From Hydromonas duriensis (GTDB lineage Bacteria; Pseudomonadota; Gammaproteobacteria; Burkholderiales; Burkholderiaceae): a DNA stretch of 64,000 bases. The translations under genes were made by a program, and so were the position numbers. This document shows, piece after piece, positions 40,386 to 49,745 of this stretch (position 1 is its first letter; the number at the start of each line of letters is the position of its first letter). The stretch spans positions 1 through 64,000 of the forward strand of contig NZ_SNZE01000010.1 in assembly GCF_004363775.1 (NCBI RefSeq), read 5' to 3'. Below the pieces are notes generated by a model. That model was not told the origin of the DNA. It searched no databases and was given only the letters and a program-made list of their open reading frames with translations.

Positions 40386-40492
40386 ATAGACTCTTTTGTT
40401 TAAAGATAGGATAATTGATTGCCTTAAGGGGTTTTTATATTTAAATCTTTTTGGGTTTAATGTTATTTTATTCATCAACAAAAGGAGTGAGC

Positions 40493-40891
40493 ATGACTGC
40501 ATGGTTCTTGCAATACATTAAAAATGGCTTTTTTATAGCCAGCCTAGCTGTTTTCAGTACGATAGCGGTAGTGCCAGCGGCGCAAGCAGATGAAATTGAG
40601 CTGGCAATGAAGTCGATGAAAAGTGCTTATCGTGGCGCGATGAGTAGCACGACGATTGAAGAGTTTGCGCAATATGCGCAAAAACTGCAAAGCAGCGCTG
40701 ATGCCGCACGTAAGCATTATTATGATGACAGCCCCGTCATCTATCGTGAGGGTATGGAACGATTGCAAAAAAATATCGCAGACGTGAATCAGGCTGTTCG
40801 CAGTTCAGATTTGGTTTCTGCAAAAGCAGCTTTAGAACGAATGGATGAGGCGAGAAGGCATTACCACTATGTGTTGGATGAGAATGACTAA
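40493..40891 (+). CDS. Cytochrome b562, copy 2
   Basis: A 132-residue paralogue of copy 1. The signal peptide ends AQA and the mature protein begins DEIELAM, again with methionine at position 7; the C-terminal [13 protein letters not shown] keeps the ligand histidine. The central block [20 protein letters not shown] is almost unchanged between copies, whereas the signal peptide has drifted more. A good AAAGGAG lies before the ATG. Both copies therefore look functional. It ends at an intrinsic terminator. Confidence 0.85.
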   Translation: MTAWFLQYIKNGFFIASLAVFSTIAVVPAAQADEIELAMKSMKSAYRGAMSSTTIEEFAQYAQKLQSSADAARKHYYDDSPVIYREGMERLQKNIADVNQAVRSSDLVSAKAALERMDEARRHYHYVLDEND

Positions 40892-40918
40892 CGCTTTACG
40901 AAATTTGTGTTGAACAAA

Positions 40919-40949
40919 AGCATCGCAGCCTATATTGCGGTGCTTTTTT
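40919..40949 (+). terminator. Intrinsic terminator after the second cytochrome b562 gene
   Basis: The 9-base stem AGCATCGCA / TGCGGTGCT (one G-T pair) has an 8-base loop and is followed by a T-tract. Confidence 0.85.
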
Positions 40950-40965
40950 ATTTAAATGGAATGCT

Positions 40966-41424
40966 ATGACTTCAATCTGGGTGGATGCGGATGCCTGTCC
41001 AAAAGCGGTGAAAGAGGTGATATATCGTGCTGCGCGGCGAGCGCAGATGAACACTACGCTCATTGCCAATCAAATGTTGATGACTCCGCCCTCTGCGTTC
41101 ATCAAAGCGTTGCAAGTCCCCGCAGGTTTGGATGTGGCCGACAATGAAATTGTGCGGCGACTGGTGGCGGGGGACTTGGTGGTGACGGCGGATATTCCTT
41201 TAGCCGCGCAAGTCGTGGCGAAGGGTGGTTTGGCTTTAAACCCGCGAGGCGAGTGGTACACACAGGAAAATGTACAATCCTTGCTGTCGATGCGCAACTT
41301 TATGCAAGAACTGCGCGACTCGGGGACGCAGACGGGCGGGCCTGCGGCTTTATCTGCCCGTGATGTGCAGCAGTTTGCAAATGCGTTGGATCGTTGGTTG
41401 GCAAAGATAAAGTCACGAAATTAA
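40966..41424 (+). CDS. YaiI/YqxD-family protein (UPF0178)
   Basis: A 152-residue cytoplasmic protein. The N-terminal [22 protein letters not shown] and the central [25 protein letters not shown] are signatures of UPF0178, a PIN-like NYN-type fold with clustered aspartates that suggests a nuclease, though none has been shown. It converges with purU without a clear terminator between them. Confidence 0.92.
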   Translation: MTSIWVDADACPKAVKEVIYRAARRAQMNTTLIANQMLMTPPSAFIKALQVPAGLDVADNEIVRRLVAGDLVVTADIPLAAQVVAKGGLALNPRGEWYTQENVQSLLSMRNFMQELRDSGTQTGGPAALSARDVQQFANALDRWLAKIKSRN

Positions 41425-41469
41425 GGCATCGAACTTAAGTAGCCCCCTTGATTGGTGCTCAAATCACGT

Positions 41470-42339
41470 TTATTTAAACACCACGGTTTTGTTGTCATTC
41501 AGTAGCACGCGATGTTCTGCATGCCATTTAACCGCGCGCGCAAGGGTAACGCATTCCGTGTCTCGGCCAATAGCGGTTAAGTCGTCTGCGTTCATGCTGT
41601 GGTCGGCGCGCGCAATGTCTTGCTCGATGATGGGGCCTTCATCAAGGTCTGCGGTCACAAAATGAGCTGTCGCACCAATGAGTTTAACGCCCTTATTAAA
41701 TGCTTGATGATAAGGTTTTGCACCTTTGAAACTTGGCAAAAACGAGTGGTGAATATTGATGGCGCGACCACTGAGTTGCGTGCACATATGGTCCGATAAA
41801 ATTTGCATGTAGCGCGCGAGCACCACGCAGTCCACCTTTTCTTGCTCAATAATCGACAGCACTTGCGCTTCTTGTGCCGCTTTTTGTTCAGGGCTGGCGC
41901 CGAGCAATGGGAAGTGGTGAAACGGAATGCCATACGAAGCAGCTAAAGGGGCAAAGTCGGCGTGATTGGATACCACCGCAGCAATGTCAACGGGCAAGTT
42001 GCCTGATTGATGCCTGAACAGTAAATCGTTTAAACAGTGTCCAATTTTTGAAACCATAATGAGCAAACGTGGCTTGACGCTGCCATCAAACATTTGCCAG
42101 CTCATATTGAATTTGTCTGCAATCGGGGCAAATTCTGTTTTAAGCATGGCTAAGGTGACATCTGGGCGACGCTCTTGAAAATGGACGCGCATAAAAAATC
42201 GGTCGCTGTCTGTATCGTCAAATTGTGCCGAGTCGATGATGTTGCCGCCGCGCTCAAATAAAAATCCAGAAACGGTGTGAACAATGCCCATTTGGTCGGG
42301 GCAAGACAGAGTGAGTATAAAATTCGGATGCGGACTCAT
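41470..42339 (-). CDS. purU: Formyltetrahydrofolate deformylase
   Basis: Hydrolyses 10-formyl-THF to formate and THF, balancing one-carbon pools and feeding formate-dependent purine synthesis. The 289-residue protein has an N-terminal ACT domain (LTLSCPDQMGIVHTVSGFL) and a formyltransferase-like domain with the catalytic region INIHHSFLPSFKGAKPYHQA and the aspartate in VTADLDEGPIIEQD. It is divergent from ubiE. Confidence 0.95.
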   Translation of the reverse strand: MSPHPNFILTLSCPDQMGIVHTVSGFLFERGGNIIDSAQFDDTDSDRFFMRVHFQERRPDVTLAMLKTEFAPIADKFNMSWQMFDGSVKPRLLIMVSKIGHCLNDLLFRHQSGNLPVDIAAVVSNHADFAPLAASYGIPFHHFPLLGASPEQKAAQEAQVLSIIEQEKVDCVVLARYMQILSDHMCTQLSGRAINIHHSFLPSFKGAKPYHQAFNKGVKLIGATAHFVTADLDEGPIIEQDIARADHSMNADDLTAIGRDTECVTLARAVKWHAEHRVLLNDNKTVVFK

Positions 42340-42411
42340 AAAATCCTTTAAAATGTCGCGATTACGTAGGGTTTAATTGGTTAGACCGCATTATAGATGA
42401 AGAGGCCTAAA

Positions 42412-43185
42412 ATGACACAAGACGCTTTGCAAAACGAAGCAGAAACACATAAAAACGCAACCACGCACTTCGGTTTTAATACGGTGGCGGAGGCTGAGAA
42501 AGAGTCCAAAGTGGCTGAGGTGTTTCATTCGGTGGCGAAAAACTATGACATCATGAACGACGTCATGAGCGTGGGCTTACATCGGGTGTGGAAGTTGTTC
42601 ACGGTGAATCGTGTGGCGCCGCGCCCTGGCATGAAAATTCTTGATTTAGCGAGCGGGACGGCGGATTTGGCGATTGCCTTTGCAAAAAAAGTCGGCGCGT
42701 CTGGTCAAGTGTGGGCAACGGATATTAACGAATCCATGCTGCGGGTCGGGCGTGATCGTTTAATTGATAAAGGCTTAATCACACCCGTGGCCTTGGCCAA
42801 CGCCGAGCACCTGCCTTTTCCAGACGATTATTTTGATGTGGTGACGGTGGCCTTTGGCTTGCGCAATATGACGCACAAAGACCAAGCCTTGAAAGAAATG
42901 CAGCGCGTCTTGCGCCCTGGCGGTCGTGTGTTTGTGTTGGAATTTTCAAAGGTTCATGCGCCTTTGCAGAAAGCCTACGATTTTTATTCTTTTAATCTGT
43001 TGCCCAAAATGGGCGAATGGATTGCCAATGATGCGGCCAGTTATCAGTATTTGGCGGAGTCGATTCGCATGCACCCAGACCAAGAAACGCTCAAAGGCAT
43101 GATGAAAGATGCGGGCTTTGATTTTGTGAAGTATCACAACATGAGTGCGGGCATTGTGGCGTTGCACGAAGGCGTGAAATTGTAA
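42412..43185 (+). CDS. ubiE: Ubiquinone/menaquinone biosynthesis C-methyltransferase
   Basis: SAM-dependent C-methylation step of ubiquinone (and menaquinone) synthesis. The SAM motif [13 protein letters not shown] and the family blocks [34 protein letters not shown] and [14 protein letters not shown] are present. At 257 residues, the ATG preceded by GAAGAGG is the likely start; an in-frame ATG five codons upstream overlaps that site. It heads ubiE-ubiJ-ubiB. Confidence 0.96.
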   Translation: MTQDALQNEAETHKNATTHFGFNTVAEAEKESKVAEVFHSVAKNYDIMNDVMSVGLHRVWKLFTVNRVAPRPGMKILDLASGTADLAIAFAKKVGASGQVWATDINESMLRVGRDRLIDKGLITPVALANAEHLPFPDDYFDVVTVAFGLRNMTHKDQALKEMQRVLRPGGRVFVLEFSKVHAPLQKAYDFYSFNLLPKMGEWIANDAASYQYLAESIRMHPDQETLKGMMKDAGFDFVKYHNMSAGIVALHEGVKL

Positions 43186-43252
43186 AACCAGCCTACATAG
43201 TTTTTGTCGTTTGTACGAGACGGAAAGTCTAAGTTGCGTTATTGTCCGTATT

Positions 43253-43270
43253 GCCCGTATTGAGACGGGC
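43253..43270 (+). other. Hairpin just upstream of the ubiJ start codon
   Basis: GCCCGT (43253-43258) pairs with ACGGGC (43265-43270) across a 6-base loop, ending 11 bases before the ubiJ ATG. A tandem ATTGYCCGT repeat makes up the left side. The placement could shield the weak ribosome site and tune UbiJ translation. Confidence 0.4.
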
Positions 43271-43281
43271 CTGAAAGTCAA

Positions 43282-43935
43282 ATGAATCCATTGAATATCA
43301 ACATATCAGACATGCTCAGTTCGCGCCTTGCGCAGATGGTGGCGTTGGCGGTCCGAAAAATGGCGGCCAATGAGCCGTGGGTCGCACGCAGTGCTTTGCC
43401 GCATGAAGGGCAAGTGATTGGTGTGGCATTGCCTGTTTTGGGGCGTGTGCTGGACTTGCGTTGGCGCGTGAGTGCTGCGGATATTCTGCACGTTGTACCC
43501 GCTCAAACGCCCGTTAGTGTGCAGTTGGATATTGCCCCGAGCGTTTATAACAGCCTGGCTCAGTTGCCCTTTGACATGCAGCGTGTGATGCGTCATGTTC
43601 ATATTTCAGGGGATGCGCAGTTGGCAGAATGGGTCAATCGTTTGGCGCAGCAGTTGCGGCCTGATGTGTGGGAGGATTTGGCTAAAGTTGTGGGCGACAT
43701 CCCCAGTTTTTATGCGCAGCAAGGCGCGGATAAGTTATTCAAGCATTTTAAAAATATGGTGTCAACCTTGACGCAGCAAGTGCAACACGCTGTACTGGAT
43801 GACACCCCTGTTTTGGTTCGTCACCGTGCCTTGTCTACATTGGCGGATGATGCTCAACAATTGCGCTATGCGACCGAGCGTTTAGAGCAGCGAGTTGCGC
43901 TATTGAAACAAAAAATGCAGGGAGGCGCGTCATGA
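43282..43935 (+). CDS. ubiJ: Ubiquinone biosynthesis accessory factor UbiJ (SCP2 domain)
   Basis: A 217-residue lipid-binding accessory factor that works with UbiK and the Ubi enzymes in the soluble metabolon. The first half is an SCP2-like fold (VLDLRWRVSAADILHVV through MRHVHISGDAQLAEWVNRL). The C-terminal third is a coiled coil (DDAQQLRYATERLEQRVALLKQKM). It overlaps ubiB by 4 bases. Identity rests on position and fold as much as on sequence. Confidence 0.88.
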   Translation: MNPLNINISDMLSSRLAQMVALAVRKMAANEPWVARSALPHEGQVIGVALPVLGRVLDLRWRVSAADILHVVPAQTPVSVQLDIAPSVYNSLAQLPFDMQRVMRHVHISGDAQLAEWVNRLAQQLRPDVWEDLAKVVGDIPSFYAQQGADKLFKHFKNMVSTLTQQVQHAVLDDTPVLVRHRALSTLADDAQQLRYATERLEQRVALLKQKMQGGAS

Positions 43936-45518
43936 GTTGGCGCGTGATGCGACGGTTACTTGATGTCGGGCGCGTGCTTAAAAAGCACCGTGTACTGCAT
44001 TTGATGGTGGCTTTGTTGCCAAGCGATACTGCGACTGTGCGCCTTATGCGTAAAATGCTCCCGCATCGCCTCAGTGCGTCAAATCATGCGGAAGATGCCG
44101 CGCAATTGCGAATGGCATTGCAAACGTTGGGTCCTATTTTTATTAAAGTCGGTCAAATCTTGTCGACACGTCCCGATTTATTACCGCCTGAATATATTTA
44201 TGAATTGGCTCATTTGCAAGACAGGGTGACGCCTGTTGATAGTGCGCAGATTCGTGTTGAAATAGAAGCGCAATTGAGTGCAACCATTGATGAATTGTTT
44301 AGCCACTTTGACGATGAGCCTGTGGCCAGCGCATCAGTGGCGCAGGTGCACCGTGCTGTGGTGCGAACGGGAAAATGGGCTGGGCGTGATGTCGCGGTTA
44401 AAGTGTTGCGCCCAAATATTGATGTGCTGATTAAAACGGATGTTGAGTGTTTACACTTTCTTGCACGACAGTTCGCACGTTTTCACCCAGACGGTACGCG
44501 TTTACGACCTGTTGAAGTGATTGGTGAAGTTGAGCGGCATTTACAGCAAGAGTTGGATTTGCAGTGTGAGGCCGCGAATGCGAGCCAGTTGCGACATCAT
44601 TTTGCGGGCAATCCAATTTTGGCTGTGCCAGAAATGTGTTGGGATTATTGTGCGCGACGGGTTATGGTTCAAGAATGGATGACGGGTGTACCTATTTCGC
44701 ATCTAAATGTGTTGGAAGATTACAACATTAATCTTAAGCGTTTGGCGCGTGACGGCGTCGAAATTTTTTTCACACAGGTTTTTCGCGATGGTTTTTTTCA
44801 TGCCGACATGCATCCTGGCAATATTTTTGTCGGTACACGCGGTGAATATATGGGGCGATACATTGCCCTTGATTGTGGAATTGTCGGCACGTTGTCGGAG
44901 TTTGACCGCCATTATTTAGCCGTGAATTTTTTGGCGTTTTTTAATCGCGATTATCGTGCCGTGGCCGCTGCACATATCGAGTCAGGCTGGGTGCCTCCAG
45001 ATACACCGTTGGAAGGTTTGACCAGTGCAGTGAGAACGACTTGTGAACCCTATTTTGGACGACCTATTGATGAAATTTCTTTGGGGCAGGTGTTGATGCG
45101 GCTGTTTGATGTGTCTCGTCAGTATAAAGTTTCAGTTCAGCCGCAATTGGTTTTGTTGCAAAAAACCATGTTGAATGTGGAGGGCATGGGGCGCTTGCTT
45201 GATCCAAAATTAGATTTGTGGGATACGGCAAAGCCATATCTAGAGAAATGGATGAAAGACACTTTAGGGCCGCGAGGGTTGCTTAAACGCATGCGCCGAG
45301 AGTGGCCTTCTATTGTGCGTTTGTTGCCAGCTGCGCCTGTCCAAATATTGACGCGTTTACAAGATGCCTCAAAAGTTTCTCAGTTGACGCTTCAATTAAA
45401 CCGATTGGAGCATCAATACCTCACTACACAAAAAACGAATAAAAGGTGGCGCATTGTCGGCATGTTGTCGATATGTATACTGCTTATTTTGACCTTTGTT
45501 GTGTTGAGAATCATATAA
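43932..45518 (+). CDS. ubiB: Ubiquinone biosynthesis protein UbiB (ADCK-type kinase-like ATPase)
   Basis: A 528-residue member of the UbiB/COQ8/ADCK family. The family-specific KxGQ block FIKVGQILSTRPDLLPPEY is clear, followed by the A-rich loop EPVASASVAQVHRA, the catalytic HADMHPGNIFV and the metal-binding DCGIVG. A single C-terminal membrane helix (MLSICILLILTFVVLRII) anchors it. It has ATPase activity needed for ubiquinone synthesis. Confidence 0.96.
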   Translation: MSWRVMRRLLDVGRVLKKHRVLHLMVALLPSDTATVRLMRKMLPHRLSASNHAEDAAQLRMALQTLGPIFIKVGQILSTRPDLLPPEYIYELAHLQDRVTPVDSAQIRVEIEAQLSATIDELFSHFDDEPVASASVAQVHRAVVRTGKWAGRDVAVKVLRPNIDVLIKTDVECLHFLARQFARFHPDGTRLRPVEVIGEVERHLQQELDLQCEAANASQLRHHFAGNPILAVPEMCWDYCARRVMVQEWMTGVPISHLNVLEDYNINLKRLARDGVEIFFTQVFRDGFFHADMHPGNIFVGTRGEYMGRYIALDCGIVGTLSEFDRHYLAVNFLAFFNRDYRAVAAAHIESGWVPPDTPLEGLTSAVRTTCEPYFGRPIDEISLGQVLMRLFDVSRQYKVSVQPQLVLLQKTMLNVEGMGRLLDPKLDLWDTAKPYLEKWMKDTLGPRGLLKRMRREWPSIVRLLPAAPVQILTRLQDASKVSQLTLQLNRLEHQYLTTQKTNKRWRIVGMLSICILLILTFVVLRII

Positions 45519-45751
45519 AATTATTTCTAAGCAGTAATAATTAAAAAATAATTTTAAGGCTTAAACAAAACAACACTAGCCAAATCCTGTCTTGTGTGCT
45601 AGACTTTTCATATAAATGCGTAGTTTTACTTATCCACTAGGGGCTAAGTATCGACATTGCTAACTTTTTTGAATATTTGTTTGGTGTTTTTAGCCTGATG
45701 TGATTGCAGCATTAAATAGAGAATAATTGCATTTATTTTGACGGAATATGT

Positions 45752-47116
45752 ATGTTGAATATAGTGATACTTGCGGCGGGTAAGGGGACGCGTATGCGTT
45801 CTAAATTACCCAAGGTCTTGCATCCTTTGGCGGGCACATCGTTGCTCGGACGTGTCTTAGACACCGCACGCAGTTTGGGTTCGGAACAGCTTTGCGTTGT
45901 GGTTGGTCATGGCGCGGAGCAAGTGCGTGTTGCAGTCAGTGCCGCCGATGTATCGTTTGTTGAACAAACGCCGCAGTTGGGGACTGGGCATGCTTTGCAG
46001 TTGGCAGCACCTCAGCTTAATGATGCGTACCCAACTTTAGTGCTTTATGGTGATGTGCCTTTAACACGCCTGTCTACGCTGCAAAAGTTAGTCAAGGCGG
46101 CTGAAGATGGAATGGCTTTGCTGACGGTGTGTTTGCCCGATCCTACGGGTTATGGACGGATTGTTCGTGATGAGCAACACAAAGTGCTACGGATTGTCGA
46201 GCACAAAGATGCAAGTGATGCGGAAAAAGGCATTAATGAGGTGAATACAGGCGTGTTGATTGCGCCGACCGTTCAGTTGAAACAGTGGCTGGCGCAATTG
46301 TCCAATGATAACGCTCAAGGCGAATATTATTTGACCGATGTCATTGCGATGGCTGTGCGAGATGGTTTGCCTGTTAATACAGCGCAACCTGATGCTGCAT
46401 GGGAAACATTAGGTGTCAACAGCAAGTCGCAATTGGCGGAGCTGGAGGCCATTTGGCGAGCAGAAGTGGCGACGACATTGTTAGACGCGGGCGTGACTTT
46501 GCTTGACCCTGCGCGCATTGATGTTCGTGGTCGATTGACATGTGGCACGGACGTTACGATTGATGTTGGTTGTGTGTTTGAGGGGGCTGTTGTTTTGGGT
46601 GACGATGTCTCTATTGGACCGTATTGCGTCATTAAAAACTCAACTATTGCCGCAGGCACTCAAGTGGCCGCTTTTAGTCATATTGATGGCGCGACGGTGG
46701 GAGAGTCAGCCAGGGTAGGGCCTTACTCACGTTTGCGACCCGAAGCTGTTTTGGCGAATGAAACGCATGTGGGTAACTTTGTGGAAGTCAAAAAAGCATC
46801 GATTGGTCATGGTTCTAAGGTCAACCATCTGTCTTATATCGGCGACGCGACAATTGGTGCTGGAGTGAATGTGGGGGCAGGGGTCATCACTTGTAATTAT
46901 GACGGTGTCAACAAGCATCAGACGGTTATTGGCGATGGTGCGTTTATTGGCTCTGACACCCAGTTGGTTGCACCTGTTGTGGTTGGGGCTGGGGCAACGA
47001 TTGGCGCAGGCTCAACGATTACCAAACAAGCACCTGACAATGTGCTAACTTTGTCCCGTGCAAAACAAATTTCACTTGAAGGTTGGGTTCGACCAGTGAA
47101 AAAAGCTAAGATTTAA
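45752..47116 (+). CDS. glmU: Bifunctional UDP-GlcNAc pyrophosphorylase / GlcN-1-P acetyltransferase
   Basis: Makes UDP-N-acetylglucosamine for peptidoglycan and LPS. At 454 residues it has an N-terminal uridyltransferase domain ([22 protein letters not shown]) and a C-terminal left-handed beta-helix of hexapeptide repeats with the catalytic YSRLRPEA and [11 protein letters not shown] region. The upstream 233 bases are AT-rich and non-coding, with a possible -10 TATAAA. The two-component system and glmS follow on the same strand. Confidence 0.97.
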   Translation: MLNIVILAAGKGTRMRSKLPKVLHPLAGTSLLGRVLDTARSLGSEQLCVVVGHGAEQVRVAVSAADVSFVEQTPQLGTGHALQLAAPQLNDAYPTLVLYGDVPLTRLSTLQKLVKAAEDGMALLTVCLPDPTGYGRIVRDEQHKVLRIVEHKDASDAEKGINEVNTGVLIAPTVQLKQWLAQLSNDNAQGEYYLTDVIAMAVRDGLPVNTAQPDAAWETLGVNSKSQLAELEAIWRAEVATTLLDAGVTLLDPARIDVRGRLTCGTDVTIDVGCVFEGAVVLGDDVSIGPYCVIKNSTIAAGTQVAAFSHIDGATVGESARVGPYSRLRPEAVLANETHVGNFVEVKKASIGHGSKVNHLSYIGDATIGAGVNVGAGVITCNYDGVNKHQTVIGDGAFIGSDTQLVAPVVVGAGATIGAGSTITKQAPDNVLTLSRAKQISLEGWVRPVKKAKI

Positions 47117-47177
47117 TCCGTGTTTAGCGCAGTTTCGAACGGGTGAAATGTTGGCACTATTTTTATCATAAGGATAA

Positions 47178-47193
47178 ACGTACTTTAGTACGT
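47178..47193. promoter_or_regulatory. Inverted repeat upstream of the response-regulator gene
   Basis: ACGTAC-TTTA-GTACGT is a perfect 6+6 inverted repeat about 75 bases before the start of the LuxR-type regulator gene. It is a plausible operator, for instance for autoregulation. A short stem-loop role is also possible. Confidence 0.35.
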
Positions 47194-47269
47194 AGGCAGT
47201 AGCCATGCTGTAACCTCATGGTCAATGGGTGGTTTTTAATTGATTTGTTTAGTAAACGAAGGAATGGTC

Positions 47270-47956
47270 ATGGACTATAAAATTTTAATCGTGGATGATC
47301 ACGGTTTGGTGCGTGCAGGTTTGCGTCCAATTTTGGATGACGCTTTAGGCGGCAAATGCGCGCTGATTGAGGCGGAAACGTTAAGTCAGACTCTTGATTT
47401 AATGAGTACGGAAGCCGATTTGGATTTGGTCTTGTTAGACTTGACTTTGCCTGACGCGAGTGGTTTGGCGGCACTTGAGAAAGTACGTGCTCAATTTCCT
47501 CATATCCCTGTTGCTGTTTTGTCAGGTCAGGCGGATACGAATTTGATTCAAGCTGCTTATCGTCAAAACATTTCTGGTTTTATCATTAAAAACGCTAAAG
47601 CTGAAGTTTTGGTCTCAGCTGTGCGTTTGATTTTGTCAGGTGGCGTTTATATTCCACCAGAGTTGTTGACTGCTGCGATGAATACGCCTGAACGCAAACG
47701 TACGCGTGCTGAACGCCATTCGGGTGGTGACAGCTCTCAATTGACACCACGTCAACAAGAGGTCTTGTATTTGATTACCAAAGGTTGTTCAAATCAAGAA
47801 ATTAGCGACTCGGTTGGTGCAACCATCGGCACAGTAAAAAGCCATGTGGTCGGTATTTTGCGAGCTTTGGGTGTACACTCTCGTACGCAAGCAATTAACT
47901 TGGTGCATGAAAATCCAGATATCTTGGGACAGTATCGCCCTGTATCGAATAACTAA
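47270..47956 (+). CDS. LuxR/NarL-type response regulator
   Basis: A 228-residue two-domain regulator. The receiver has the acidic pair in ILIVDDHGLVRAG (near residues 9-10) and the phospho-acceptor aspartate in LVLLDLTLPDASG (about 57). After a linker, the C-terminal LuxR helix-turn-helix is LTPRQQEVLYLITKGCSNQEI followed by VKSHVVGILRALGVHSR. An in-frame ATG two codons upstream overlaps the GAAGGA ribosome site. The kinase gene starts within 20 bases, so the two form a pair. Confidence 0.93.
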   Translation: MDYKILIVDDHGLVRAGLRPILDDALGGKCALIEAETLSQTLDLMSTEADLDLVLLDLTLPDASGLAALEKVRAQFPHIPVAVLSGQADTNLIQAAYRQNISGFIIKNAKAEVLVSAVRLILSGGVYIPPELLTAAMNTPERKRTRAERHSGGDSSQLTPRQQEVLYLITKGCSNQEISDSVGATIGTVKSHVVGILRALGVHSRTQAINLVHENPDILGQYRPVSNN

Positions 47957-47970
47957 TATTGAAAAAAGTG

Positions 47971-49740
47971 ATGCCATTTAAAATATGGAGTTCATTTCTC
48001 AGTGAGCAAGACCGCGTTTTGTATGAACAAAACGTGCGTCTTCTTCTGCGCAACTTGCCTTTGTTTACATTGGCCAATTTTCTCGGGTACATTATTTGTA
48101 CCCTTGTTTTTGTTAATGCGTTTTCTCTGGGTTTGCACCTGATTTTTGGTATCTCAATGTTACTGGGTTCGATTACGATATTCGTAGTTATTCCAAATCG
48201 AGAAACTCTGTTTACAGAGGACCGCGAGCGCGGGGTTCGTCGTCTTGTTTTGGCGTATATCTTGGTCATTGCGTGGTGGGCGGTTTACTTCTCCACGGCT
48301 ATGAAATACGCGGATGTGTTGCGGATGCAGCAATTTTCAGCCTTGATTACTATGCTCTCGAGTATTGCGGTGATTTTGGTTGGACGTTTTACGCGTCTGT
48401 TTACTTTGTGTTTTTGCGTTGCTGTGGCGTATATTGTGTATCGCTATCTCAACATGCATGATGAATCTTTTCGTTTCTTGGCTGTTCAGATTTTATTGAC
48501 GGCACTGGCACAACTGTATTTTCTAAGAACGTTGAATGAGCAAATTGCCATTGCGTTGTATGTCAAAGATGAAAACAGTGGTTTGGTTGAGGCTTTGCAA
48601 AATAAGAACGAAGCCCTTGAGCAAGCCAACTACTCTCAATCACGCTATTTGTCGGCGGCCAGTCATGACTTGCGCCAGCCATTACACGCTTTAGCGTTGC
48701 TGGCAAATGATGCGCAAAGAAAAAACACCAATCTTCAGTTGAGCGAAACTTTGCAAAAAATGGAGCAAGCAATTGACTCTCTAAGTCTCTCTTTTAATGC
48801 AATGCTGAATTTGTCGCGCTTAGATGCAGGTGTGGTTAAACCACAGTTCACGCGCTTCCCAATCCAGCGTCTTTTTACCCGCTTAATGGTTGAGTATGCG
48901 GACATGGCCCAGCAAAAAAACCTTAGTTTTAAAATTCATCCATCTCAAGCATGGGTGCTTTCTGATGAAGGCATGTTGTACAGCATTTTAGGAAATTTCG
49001 TCAGCAATGCGCTGCGCTACACTGACAAAGGTGGCGTATTGATTGGTGTGCGCCATGATGCGGGGCAAGCATTAAAAATCATGGTGTATGACACGGGGTC
49101 TGGGGTGCCCTCTGAAAAGGCGAAACAAATTTTCCAAGAATATCAAAGGCTCGAGGCTGCAGAGCAGCGTGTTAAAGGTGGCGTCGGGCTTGGGTTGGCT
49201 ATTTCTGAGCGTATGGCGCGACTGTTGGGCGCACGGTTACTGGTTAAATCAATACCTGAGCAAGGTAGTTGTTTCGGATTGATGGTGCCGAAAGTGTTGG
49301 CGCAAGAAGATGTTTTGGCCGACTCCGCACCGATTCAAGATGTTTTGGCGGGTAAGCGAGTGGCTATTATTGATGATGATGAAATGGCGCTGGAAAGCCT
49401 GAATGAGCTTTTAAGCAGTTGGGGTATGGAGGTGTCTATTATTTTATCATCGGACATGTTGGTTGAATCGATTGCTGAAGAGGGTGATTTTGACCTTGTG
49501 ATTTCAGATTATCACTTGGGCATGGCTCACGAAACAGGCTTAGATATTTTGGCTGAAGCCCAAAAAATTCAAAAAATACCGCCTCGACGGTTGCTGATGA
49601 CTGGAGATACGCGCACCGAGCTGGCGGCTGAGGCGCAAACGCTGGGTGTAAGCGTATGGTACAAACCTTTACGCCCCGTTCGTTTTCGTGCTTATTTGAA
49701 TACCATGCTCAATAGGACGGGTGAAACGATTGACATTTAA
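47971..49740 (+). CDS. Hybrid sensor histidine kinase with six membrane helices and a C-terminal receiver
   Basis: A 589-residue kinase. The first 190 residues hold about six hydrophobic helices with no recognisable soluble sensor domain, then a coiled coil. The dimerisation helix has the phospho-histidine in AASHDLRQPLHAL (near residue 232). The ATPase domain has NFVSNALRYTDKGG, VYDTGSGVP and GVGLGLAISERMA. A receiver at the end has IDDDEMAL, the acceptor in LVISDYHLG and TGDTR. The SHDLRQPL class often occurs with LuxR regulators. A TTG four codons upstream is an alternative start. It lies between glmU and glmS; the ligand is unknown. Confidence 0.92.
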   Translation: MPFKIWSSFLSEQDRVLYEQNVRLLLRNLPLFTLANFLGYIICTLVFVNAFSLGLHLIFGISMLLGSITIFVVIPNRETLFTEDRERGVRRLVLAYILVIAWWAVYFSTAMKYADVLRMQQFSALITMLSSIAVILVGRFTRLFTLCFCVAVAYIVYRYLNMHDESFRFLAVQILLTALAQLYFLRTLNEQIAIALYVKDENSGLVEALQNKNEALEQANYSQSRYLSAASHDLRQPLHALALLANDAQRKNTNLQLSETLQKMEQAIDSLSLSFNAMLNLSRLDAGVVKPQFTRFPIQRLFTRLMVEYADMAQQKNLSFKIHPSQAWVLSDEGMLYSILGNFVSNALRYTDKGGVLIGVRHDAGQALKIMVYDTGSGVPSEKAKQIFQEYQRLEAAEQRVKGGVGLGLAISERMARLLGARLLVKSIPEQGSCFGLMVPKVLAQEDVLADSAPIQDVLAGKRVAIIDDDEMALESLNELLSSWGMEVSIILSSDMLVESIAEEGDFDLVISDYHLGMAHETGLDILAEAQKIQKIPPRRLLMTGDTRTELAAEAQTLGVSVWYKPLRPVRFRAYLNTMLNRTGETIDI

Positions 49741-49745
49741 ATGTC
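49732..49745. promoter_or_regulatory. 14-bp perfect palindrome at the end of the kinase gene, before glmS
   Basis: GACATTTAAATGTC spans the kinase stop codon and is followed directly by TATAAT (49746-49751); a second TATAAT is at 49780-49785, about 40 bases before glmS. A dimeric regulator here could control glmS. Confidence 0.45.

Larger units (their letters stand above)
40147..40891 (+). repeat. Tandem duplication, unit 2 (decayed fabG tail plus second cytochrome b562 gene)
   Basis: Direct repeat of unit 1, starting 7 bases after it. The fabG-derived part carries frameshifts, while the cytochrome gene is intact, which dates the event as old enough for neutral decay. Confidence 0.85.

Noticed and set aside
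40135-40492. Possible short gene or regulatory RNA between the two cytochrome genes
   Set aside because: The sequence aligns with the fabG tail and the cytochrome leader of the upstream unit, so it is explained as a duplicated, decayed segment.
45519-45751. AT-rich gap before glmU examined for a small RNA or tRNA
   Set aside because: No cloverleaf, no clear terminator and only a CTAGC / GCTAG short inverted repeat; nothing beyond a possible promoter can be supported.
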